A stretch of 5,381 nt of DNA from the NCBI GenBank assembly GCA_018676275.1, contig JABHFC010000111.1, positions 1 through 5,381 on the forward strand. The letters are read 5' to 3'. The position numbers and the translations under genes were made by a program. Shown one piece after another: positions 1 to 5,121 of this stretch. The notes beneath the pieces are model-generated. The model was not told the origin of the DNA. It saw only the letters and a list, made by a program, of their open reading frames with translations, and did no database searches. Source of the stretch: Gammaproteobacteria bacterium (GTDB lineage Bacteria > Pseudomonadota > Gammaproteobacteria > Eutrophobiales > Eutrophobiaceae). How positions within the stretch are numbered: the first letter of the stretch is position 1; every line of letters begins with the position of its first letter.

Positions 1-1167
1 ACCGAAGGGACGACCAGTACGGGGATTAAATCCCATTGTTGCCGGTGCGCACCATCGTGCCCAACAGGCATCAACTTTTTCCGGAACAGTCTGTGCCAAA
101 GCCAGCCAAACTGATTCAATAATCGCCTGCGCCGAGGAAATTGTACAGCCAGTGACCGGCGCCGGTTCATTCGCATTAACTACCGTCCCCGCTGGCGCAA
201 TTACATGTAAGGCTCGTAAGGCTCCTTCGTTGAATCGCACATCTGAACCAACGGACATGAACAGAGCAAGGTAGGCTGAAGAGGCCGTGTTTGGCATCGT
301 GCTGTTTACATAACCTTTTGCCTGCGCATCGCTGCCGTTAAAATCGAAGGTGACATCCCTATCCTCGACCTTGACAGTGACCTTGACTTTAATCATACGA
401 TCTTTGTCTATGCCATCATGGTCAATCAGGCGTTCAGCTTCGAATTCACCATTAGGCACCTCAGCGATAACCGAACGCATATGTTTTTCCGATGCATTAA
501 ATATTTGATCGATTGCTGCATTGACAAGTTCGACACCATATTTTTCCAGTAAGGAGATCAAACTTCGCTCACCCTTCGTACATGCCCCTACCTGGCAATG
601 CAGATCACCTTCAACTAAGAAGGGTAAATGTACGTTTAATAAAATAGTATCCATCAGCGCCTGGTTCAGCTTGCCCGCCATATAAAGTTTCGCTGGTGGG
701 ATACGAATGCATTCTTCCCAGATGCTTCTGGCACCCGGGTTGTAACCGGCAACACCGCCGCCACCAACATCGGCATGATGTCCCTTGCAAGTAGACCAGA
801 AACGAATTTCGCCTTCGAAGAACACAGGCCTGGTGATAGTGATGTCTGGCGGATGGTTGTTGCCATGGTAGGGATCGTTGAGGATAAATATATCACCCTC
901 TTCGATATCGCCTTCAAACCTGCTGGCAATACTTTTTACAGCATAAGGCAAGGCACCCATTATTACCGGTATGTATGCTGTTTGAGAAACCAGTCTTAAT
1001 TTGTGATCGAAAACACCGGTAACAAAATCACGTGCTTCGGAAAAAATCGGCGAGCGCGAAGTGCGTAACATGGTCTGCCCAATTTCCTTGCTAATAGCAT
1101 CGAGCCTGTTATCAATAACCGAAACCTTGATTGGATCCACTTTTCCTGTTTCTGTTTTCGTGACCAT
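1..1167 (-). CDS. hyuB: Hydantoinase B/oxoprolinase-family subunit (HyuB), C-terminus beyond the window
   Basis: This is the B subunit of an ATP-dependent hydantoinase/oxoprolinase-type enzyme (Hydantoinase_B family), expected to act in the cytoplasm with HyuA on a cyclic amide or related substrate. I translated 389 codons without a stop from ATG at 1167 to base 1; complete members are usually about 520-600 residues, so roughly the last third is missing. Family hallmarks seen are LNDPYHGNNHPPDI at about residues 96-109, the GHHADVGG box at 129-136, an EGD.H segment at 186-190, DFNGSDAQAKG at 275-285, and NEPAPVTG followed by SSAQAIIESVWLALAQ at 333-359. The His and Asp residues of the first two boxes are conserved in the family and likely bind metal. 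The first box has Asn-Asn where most relatives have Gly-Gly or Gly-Thr. The ATG is supported by AGGTGGAG seven bases upstream, inside hyuA. One base after the hyuA stop implies an operon with translational coupling. The family is certain; the substrate is unknown. Confidence 0.93.
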   Translation of the reverse strand, partial: MVTKTETGKVDPIKVSVIDNRLDAISKEIGQTMLRTSRSPIFSEARDFVTGVFDHKLRLVSQTAYIPVIMGALPYAVKSIASRFEGDIEEGDIFILNDPYHGNNHPPDITITRPVFFEGEIRFWSTCKGHHADVGGGGVAGYNPGARSIWEECIRIPPAKLYMAGKLNQALMDTILLNVHLPFLVEGDLHCQVGACTKGERSLISLLEKYGVELVNAAIDQIFNASEKHMRSVIAEVPNGEFEAERLIDHDGIDKDRMIKVKVTVKVEDRDVTFDFNGSDAQAKGYVNSTMPNTASSAYLALFMSVGSDVRFNEGALRALHVIAPAGTVVNANEPAPVTGCTISSAQAIIESVWLALAQTVPEKVDACWARWCAPATMGFNPRTGRPFG

Positions 1168-1168
1168 C

Positions 1169-3274
1169 TTAATTCTCCACCTGGCTCAATGACTTACACA
1201 GTTCATCAACATCATTATTTCGGGGATACATTAAATAGTTATTAAATTCATCGCAAAGCAAGGCGAAATCGGGAGGCACAACAATTGTCGTCGTTGGCTG
1301 AACGACAATGGCAGGTCCTTCAAGTTGGTTTCCATTTTGTAATTTCAAACCATCATAAACAGGCGTGCTCTGAAATTGGCCTTCAAAATAAGCCTGTCTT
1401 TCACCAATCAAGGCGGTACTGGCATCGTCACCGCAATAAGCATAGGTTTCCTGCTTTGGTTTATCGGTTCTACCCTTGCCTGTTACGCGTAAATTAATCA
1501 GTTCCAATTCAGCTCCTTGCATCGCATATCCATATAACGCGTCATGTCGATCATGAAAAGCCTGGCACATTTGCTCTTGAGTTGCTGTAGTGATTTCACC
1601 AGAGCCCGGGACCGACACTTCCACCTCGTTGAATTGCCCGACATAGCGAAGATCGGCGGAATAAGTGATGGCGATATCTTCATCCTGCACATTCTCTGAC
1701 TTCAGGGTTTCGATCGCTGTTTCAGCCATTTCCCGGAAATACCTGTTTACTTCCTGCAGATTGATTTTATCAATGTCACATGCATAAGTGCGTACATAGT
1801 CATGTTTCATATCTGAAATCAGCATGCCAGCTGCGCAGAACACAGAAGATTCTCTGGGTATCAGTATCAATGGTATTTCCAACTCTCGTGCAATCGGTGC
1901 AGCATGAATCGGACCTGCTCCACCCGCTACGACCAGCACAAACTCTCTGGGATCATATCCGCGCTGAACAGAAACGACGCCCAGTGCCGCGGCCATGTTG
2001 TTATTGACCAATTGATATATGCCATCTGCCGCAGTGACTGAATCCATCTCTAATATTTCAGCAACATGCTCGTCAATGGCACGTTTGGAAGCCTCGCTGT
2101 CGAAACTGATTTCACCTTTTTCAAAAAAAACCGGATCAAGATAACCAAGCAAATGCTGTGCATCCGTAACTGTCGGATATGTACCACCACGCCCGTAACA
2201 GGCCGGGCCCGGCTCTGCACCTGCACTTTTAGGCCCTACTGCCAGTAAGCCACCATTATTAACCCAGGCAATGGAGCCACCACCGGCACCGACTGTGTGT
2301 ATATCAAGTATCGGGGAAGCGATTCGATGATCACCAATTAGTCCTTCAGTAGTTATTGTCGGATTGGCGTCCTTGATCAGTGCGACATCGAATGAGGTCC
2401 CACCCATATCAACCGTTATGACATTTTTGAAGTTATGTGTCTCTCCATAAAACACACCTGCCATTGGTGCGCCAGCGGGTCCAGACAGCAATGTGTTGGA
2501 AGCAAAACGTTGTGCTACCTGTGGAGACATAACTCCGCCATTAGATTGCATAATGAGTAAGTTACCAGCGAACTGCTGCTCGCTAAGCCGGTCTTGTAAA
2601 CGGCTCAGATAACGCGTTAGAACCGGACCAACATAAGCGTTTAATACCGTTGTGCTGTTGCGTTCGTAGACACGTATTTGTGGCAGTATTTCGATTGATA
2701 AAGAGATATATACACCGGGTAATTCCTTTTCCAGGATTTCACGAACTCGTTGTTCATGTAGCGGATTTCGAAAAGACCATAACAATGAAACAGCTATGGC
2801 CTCCACTTCCTGCTCTTTAAAATATTTAGCCGCCTGTAGAACATCATTTTCATTCAAGGGTGTGAGTATAGTGCCGTTCACATCAATACGCTCTTCCACT
2901 GTCTGGATCCGGTGTCGCGGAACCAAAGGTGGTGGCGGTGCGTATTTCTCGAATTGACGTTCTTTCAATCCACGGCGCATATTGAGCACATCTCGAAAGC
3001 CACGAGTGGTTACGAAACCAGTGTTAGCACCGTCTCCGGTTAAGGTTGCATTGGTGGTGATCGTGGTACCGTGAACAATGGTGTCAACTTGCTGCAGGAA
3101 GGCTGCAACACTCAGCTTGTGTGCTTTAGCAACCTTTTCAATACCACGAAAAAAACCAATTGATGGATCAAGGGGCGTTGTTGATGTTTTGTATATCTCG
3201 GCGTTTCCACCTTCGTCTGATACAAGAAAGTCAGTGAAGGTCCCGCCTACATCAACACCAATACGGTAGGGCAT
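1169..3274 (-). CDS. hyuA: Hydantoinase A/oxoprolinase-family ATP-binding subunit (HyuA)
   Basis: This is the ATP-binding subunit of an ATP-dependent hydantoinase/oxoprolinase-type enzyme; relatives include N-methylhydantoinase, 5-oxoprolinase, caprolactamase and acetone/acetophenone carboxylases. Numbered from ATG 3274 (701 residues), the order is Hydant_A_N (about 4-185), Hydantoinase_A (about 205-495) and a C-terminal domain (about 510-690). Seen motifs are GVDVGGTFTDF (6-16, first phosphate loop), HGTTITTNATL (68-78), SGPAGAP (264-270), VDMGGTSFDVALI (288-300, second phosphate loop), VGAGGGSI (328-335), AGAEPGPACYG (351-361) and VVAGGAGPIHA (448-458), all typical of this actin-like ATPase fold. 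Start choice: an in-frame ATG at 3325 adds 17 residues, but family members usually begin just before the I-G-V-D-x-G-G-T motif. The 3325 codon has no Shine-Dalgarno and almost touches a predicted -10 box, whereas 3274 follows AAGGGAG (3287-3293), though with a long 12-base spacing. The length is normal for the family and no key residue seems lost. The substrate is not deducible. Confidence 0.93.
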   Translation of the reverse strand: MPYRIGVDVGGTFTDFLVSDEGGNAEIYKTSTTPLDPSIGFFRGIEKVAKAHKLSVAAFLQQVDTIVHGTTITTNATLTGDGANTGFVTTRGFRDVLNMRRGLKERQFEKYAPPPPLVPRHRIQTVEERIDVNGTILTPLNENDVLQAAKYFKEQEVEAIAVSLLWSFRNPLHEQRVREILEKELPGVYISLSIEILPQIRVYERNSTTVLNAYVGPVLTRYLSRLQDRLSEQQFAGNLLIMQSNGGVMSPQVAQRFASNTLLSGPAGAPMAGVFYGETHNFKNVITVDMGGTSFDVALIKDANPTITTEGLIGDHRIASPILDIHTVGAGGGSIAWVNNGGLLAVGPKSAGAEPGPACYGRGGTYPTVTDAQHLLGYLDPVFFEKGEISFDSEASKRAIDEHVAEILEMDSVTAADGIYQLVNNNMAAALGVVSVQRGYDPREFVLVVAGGAGPIHAAPIARELEIPLILIPRESSVFCAAGMLISDMKHDYVRTYACDIDKINLQEVNRYFREMAETAIETLKSENVQDEDIAITYSADLRYVGQFNEVEVSVPGSGEITTATQEQMCQAFHDRHDALYGYAMQGAELELINLRVTGKGRTDKPKQETYAYCGDDASTALIGERQAYFEGQFQSTPVYDGLKLQNGNQLEGPAIVVQPTTTIVVPPDFALLCDEFNNYLMYPRNNDVDELCKSLSQVEN
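1175..1182 (-). promoter_or_regulatory. Ribosome binding site of hyuB inside the 3' end of hyuA
   Basis: The minus strand reads AGGTGGAG here, a strong Shine-Dalgarno match, seven bases before the hyuB ATG at 1167. It lies within the last codons of hyuA, whose TAA is at 1171-1169. This arrangement decides the hyuB start and suggests that ribosomes ending hyuA re-initiate on hyuB, keeping the two subunits in balance. Confidence 0.7.
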
Positions 3275-3310
3275 CTCTTTGAACAGCTCCCTTAGGTTAA
3301 AGAGTTCGAT

Positions 3311-3339
3311 TAGAAAATCAGACATTAATTATGTATAGT
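3311..3339 (+). promoter_or_regulatory. Candidate promoter of the racemase-like gene
   Basis: TAGAAA (3311-3316), 17 bases, then TATAGT (3334-3339) gives a modest sigma-70-like promoter on the plus strand, matching 4 of 6 and 5 of 6 consensus bases. Its -10 abuts the predicted minus-strand -10 of hyuAB (3328-3333), so the two polymerases would compete for the same DNA. The evidence is weak because the -35 box is poor. Confidence 0.28.
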
Positions 3340-3355
3340 TTCAATAGTATTTCAA
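3328..3355 (-). promoter_or_regulatory. Candidate promoter of hyuAB
   Basis: On the minus strand, TTGAAA (3355-3350) is followed by 16 bases and then CATAAT (3333-3328), close to sigma-70 -35 and -10 consensus. Transcription would begin near 3321. That leaves a leader of about 45 bases before the hyuA ATG at 3274 and puts the upstream ATG at 3325 outside the transcript. The -35 box falls inside a tandem repeat, so a repressor there could block it. The match is by eye only, in an AT-rich spacer where chance hits are common. Confidence 0.4.
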
Positions 3356-3373
3356 TAGATTTTTAATCTATAC
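3333..3373. repeat. Nested inverted repeats in the divergent spacer
   Basis: GTATAG (3333-3338) is mirrored by CTATAC (3368-3373), flanking the tandem TTTCAATAG copies. Inside, ATAGATT (3355-3361) and AATCTAT (3365-3371) form a perfect 7-bp inverted repeat with a 3-base spacer. The stems are almost pure A/T and no tight T-run follows, so a protein-binding site is likelier than a terminator. Some short symmetry is expected by chance in DNA this AT-rich. Confidence 0.35.
3339..3358. repeat. Tandem 9-bp direct repeat, possible operator
   Basis: TTTCAATAG occurs at 3339-3347 and again at 3350-3358, an 11-bp period that places both copies on the same face of the helix. The repeat overlaps the predicted -35 of hyuAB and lies just downstream of the predicted -10 of the plus-strand gene. 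This is a position from which one regulator, for instance the MarR-type protein encoded at 4226-4795, could act on both directions. The repeat is seen directly; its role is inferred. Confidence 0.45.
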
Positions 3374-3397
3374 GATTTTTTATCCTTTCTCGCTTTC

Positions 3398-3402
3398 TGG
3401 AG
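3398..3402 (+). promoter_or_regulatory. Ribosome binding site of the racemase-like gene
   Basis: TGGAG sits six bases before ATG 3409, good Shine-Dalgarno spacing, and supports that start. Confidence 0.65.
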
Positions 3403-3408
3403 TCAGCT

Positions 3409-4155
3409 ATGAGTAAACGCATAAAAGTCATTTTTCCGGTTCCAATGAATGAACACACCAAAGAACTTATCGAAACACAAATACCTCGTGAGTTCATAGG
3501 GGAGCATTTTGAAGTGGACTTTGTTGGCTCCAAACGACTTATGTCGCTGGCAAACAGTTATTACGATACCTTTATAATGGATAGCATTGTTATCGAAGCC
3601 GGCATGAAAGCCGAGGAAGAAGGTTTCGATGCAGTCTGCATTAACACAGTCAGTGATTCCGGCATGAATGCCTTACGTGCCCGTTTAAACATACCCGTAA
3701 TTGGTCCGGGACAGGCTGCCTTTCATATGGCCTGCACACTTGGCCACAAGTTTTCTATTTTAACCATGTGGGAACCCTGGGTACCTTTGTATACGAAGAC
3801 CTTAACTGAATACGGATTAAATCATCGCTGCGCTTCAATTCGGCATATCAACACACGACCAGATGTACAGGAATTACTGGAAGGAAAAGAAGAAGTCGTG
3901 TTTGCCAAACTCGAAGCGGAAGCATTGAAAGCTATTGAAGAAGACGGTGCCAATGTAATCGTGCTTGGTTCAACCACTATGCATCAATCCCATCGATATC
4001 TTCAGGAAAAATTGCCAGTACCTGTAATTAATCCTGGAGTTGTAGCTTACAAATTATGCGAATTATTACTGGATCTGGAATTAAGTCATTCAAAAAAAGC
4101 CTACCCTGCTCCGGAAACATTGCAGGATGAACTATTATTTCCGAGTTTTGACTAG
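3409..4155 (+). CDS. Asp/Glu/hydantoin racemase-fold protein lacking both usual catalytic cysteines
   Basis: This 248-residue protein belongs to the Asp/Glu/hydantoin racemase superfamily, a two-lobed cytoplasmic fold that in active racemases puts one cysteine on each side of the substrate. Seen are the N-terminal strand IKVIFPVPMN (5-14), the first-lobe loop FDAVCINTVSDSGMNALR (73-90), IPVIGPGQAAFH (95-106), the second-lobe loop GANVIVLGSTTMHQ (180-193) and PVPVINPG (203-210). Aligned by eye with hydantoin racemases (first loop ending C-F-G-D-P-G, second loop G-C-x-G-M), the catalytic positions are Thr80 and Ser188. Cys77 lies three residues earlier on the preceding strand and is not an obvious substitute. 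The fold is clear, but a standard racemase reaction is doubtful. The protein may be an isomerase, lyase or decarboxylase-like relative, or a sugar- or amide-processing partner of HyuAB. Relatives may be annotated loosely as HupH or hydantoin racemase. It lies head-to-head with hyuAB and 70 bp before the regulator gene. ATG 3409 has a good ribosome binding site. Confidence 0.88.
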   Translation: MSKRIKVIFPVPMNEHTKELIETQIPREFIGEHFEVDFVGSKRLMSLANSYYDTFIMDSIVIEAGMKAEEEGFDAVCINTVSDSGMNALRARLNIPVIGPGQAAFHMACTLGHKFSILTMWEPWVPLYTKTLTEYGLNHRCASIRHINTRPDVQELLEGKEEVVFAKLEAEALKAIEEDGANVIVLGSTTMHQSHRYLQEKLPVPVINPGVVAYKLCELLLDLELSHSKKAYPAPETLQDELLFPSFD

Positions 4156-4196
4156 CTAACGAACAATCTGTAAAAGGTCTTCATAAATCAGATAAA

Positions 4197-4202
4197 TATA
4201 AT
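4197..4202 (+). promoter_or_regulatory. Isolated TATAAT -10 box before the regulator gene
   Basis: A perfect TATAAT lies in the 70-bp gap after the racemase-like gene, but I find no acceptable -35 box 16-18 bases upstream. It could give the regulator its own weak promoter with a leader of about 17 bases. Otherwise the regulator is simply read through from the gene before it, since I see no terminator in the gap. Confidence 0.25.
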
Positions 4203-4225
4203 GATTCCAGGTATTGAAATTCAAA

Positions 4226-4795
4226 ATGACAAATAAAAAACAAGAATCGGAGCAGGAACAACTGGATGAAGCACATTATCGCGCCTGGCATTTGGCACGT
4301 TCTCCCCATGAAGCCATATCTACAGAATATGAATGGAGTGTCTTGCGATTCCAGCAGGCATTTGAACGTTGGATAACACAACTTGCAGATATTACCGGTC
4401 TGGCGGAATTGAGTTATATCGAAATCATTATTATGCACGTTATCAGAATGCAAGATCGTCCAAAGACTGCCGCCAGTATTGCCAGGCAATTAAACCGTGA
4501 TGACATTCCCAATATTCAGTATTGTTTACGCAAGCTCGTAAAAATGGATTTGTGCCAGAAAATTACCGAAAGTGGAAATAAAACCACGGCATTTGAAGTA
4601 ACGGAAAAAGGTAAACAGATGACAGATCGATATGCTGAAGTCCGCAGGCAAATTCTGACAGAACAAACAAAGAATATTGATCGTGTTGATGAAAAATTGC
4701 GTGAAGCGACTCAGATGATTAGTCTGCTGACGGGACTGTACGATGAAGCTGGCAGAATAACAGCCTCTTACAGCCCATTTAACTCCGACAAATAA
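4226..4795 (+). CDS. MarR-type winged-helix transcriptional regulator (COG5631-like)
   Basis: From ATG 4226 this gives 189 residues. A charged N-terminal tail and a helical segment (about 14-60, including EYEWSVLRFQQAFERWI) precede a winged helix at about 62-135. Helix LSYIEIIIMHVIRM (62-75) leads into DRPKTAASIARQLNR (77-91), then the likely recognition helix DDIPNIQYCLRKLVKM (92-107), a wing around 110-126 and VTEKGKQMTDRYA (125-137). A long C-terminal helix (about 138-172) probably dimerises. The D-R-P-K-T and R-D-D-I-P-N-I-Q-Y stretches are what I associate with the COG5631 group of predicted MarR-like regulators. The effector is unknown. Its place in the divergon suggests it controls hyuAB and the racemase-like gene, probably as a ligand-relieved repressor (inference). 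Starts: a TTG at 4214 would add four residues and sits close to a weak AGG; ATG 4226 has only a distant AGG. An in-frame stop at 4202 rules out anything longer. Confidence 0.85.
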   Translation: MTNKKQESEQEQLDEAHYRAWHLARSPHEAISTEYEWSVLRFQQAFERWITQLADITGLAELSYIEIIIMHVIRMQDRPKTAASIARQLNRDDIPNIQYCLRKLVKMDLCQKITESGNKTTAFEVTEKGKQMTDRYAEVRRQILTEQTKNIDRVDEKLREATQMISLLTGLYDEAGRITASYSPFNSDK

Positions 4796-4914
4796 ACCTA
4801 GCCCTCCTTCTTTACAGTCATCAGCTCGATGGAAGCAAGCTATTGCTCTCTGCCGCCCTGAATATGATGTCTCGCTATTTTAATAGTCCAGTTCACAGCA
4901 AAGAGACTTTTTCT

Positions 4915-4941
4915 AAGTAATTGATTATCATTACTTTTTTT
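4915..4941 (+). terminator. AT-rich hairpin plus T-run; alternatively a Fur-box-like site
   Basis: AAGTAAT (4915-4921) and ATTACTT (4930-4936) form a perfect 7-bp inverted repeat with an 8-base loop, and the plus strand runs through seven T's at 4935-4941. This could terminate the upstream transcript about 120 bases after the regulator stop, but the stem has a single G-C pair and would be weak. The inner GATTATCATTAC also resembles part of the Fur box (GATAAT-type hexamers), so an iron-responsive operator is the main alternative. Confidence 0.3.
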
Positions 4942-4959
4942 GTTATTTCTACTTGATGG

Positions 4960-5003
4960 CTAAGAACTGATAAGGTTTGCTTAGTATACTGTATACTAAG
5001 AAC
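4960..5003. repeat. CTAAGAAC direct repeat flanking and sharing the palindrome
   Basis: CTAAGAAC appears at 4960-4967 and at 4996-5003; the second copy includes the right edge of the palindrome at 4980-5000. The inverted form CTTAG lies between them at 4980-4984. Three copies of the same pentamer core at 20-base and 16-base spacing may indicate an additional half-site for the same regulator. Confidence 0.4.
4980..5000. promoter_or_regulatory. Perfect 21-bp palindrome, likely operator upstream of the aminotransferase
   Basis: Arm CTTAGTATAC (4980-4989), a central T, and its exact mirror GTATACTAAG (4991-5000) make 10 of 10 paired positions, far beyond chance in a spacer this size. The size and odd-centred symmetry suit a dimeric helix-turn-helix regulator of the GntR, MarR or similar type. 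TATACT occurs in it twice (4985-4990 and 4992-4997), a 5 of 6 match to a -10 box, so binding may directly cover a promoter. The site lies about 120 bp before the aminotransferase ATG. Which protein binds is not known; the nearby MarR-type regulator or one encoded beyond the window are both possible. Confidence 0.6.
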
Positions 5004-5121
5004 CCTCAGTTCAGCCCGATAATACCTTAATGCAACAAATCCGATAGGACGACTGCTTAAAAACTGGTATGTAAATCACTAAATAAGCATTTATAGACAA
5101 CAATAAAACGGACAAAATCTC

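Larger units (their letters stand above)
4796..5121. other. Non-coding spacer of about 326 bp between regulator and aminotransferase genes
   Basis: I find no convincing gene here on either strand. From the left it holds a small imperfect-context hairpin (AGCAA 4834-4838 with TTGCT 4843-4847, no T-run after it), an AT-rich inverted repeat followed by a T-run (4915-4941), a perfect 21-bp palindrome with flanking CTAAGAAC copies (4960-5003), and about 120 bp leading to the aminotransferase ATG. That last part contains TGCTTA (5054-5059) and its mirror TAAGCA (5084-5089), a possible weak long-loop stem. No known riboswitch class is recognisable. Confidence 0.6.

Noticed and set aside
666..999. 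Overlapping open frames on both strands inside hyuB
   Set aside because: They are out of frame with the continuous HyuB translation, which carries clear family motifs through this stretch; they are shadows.
1165..1185. Frameshift splitting a fused HyuA-HyuB (5-oxoprolinase-like) protein
   Set aside because: Fused forms exist in the family, but here HyuA reaches a normal length, hyuB has its own ATG and a strong Shine-Dalgarno, and the two-gene form is the common bacterial arrangement.
3339..3358. Start of a CRISPR or other repeat array
   Set aside because: There are only two 9-bp copies with a 2-bp spacer; this is far too short and sits in a promoter region.
3355..3380. Rho-independent terminator in the divergent spacer
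   Set aside because: The inverted repeat is nearly all A/T with a 3-base loop, the T-run does not directly follow the stem, and no upstream transcript would need to end between two divergent genes.
4181..4489. Open frame of 102 codons on the minus strand across the regulator gene
   Set aside because: It lies almost wholly opposite the well-supported winged-helix gene, its product resembles no family I know, and it has no credible ribosome binding site.
4834..4847. Terminator hairpin just after the regulator gene
   Set aside because: The stem is only five base pairs and is followed by mixed sequence without a T-run.
4980..5000. Recombination or attachment site, or the end of a mobile element
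   Set aside because: There is no integrase, transposase, tRNA gene or matching target duplication in the window; position upstream of a gene and TATACT content favour an operator.
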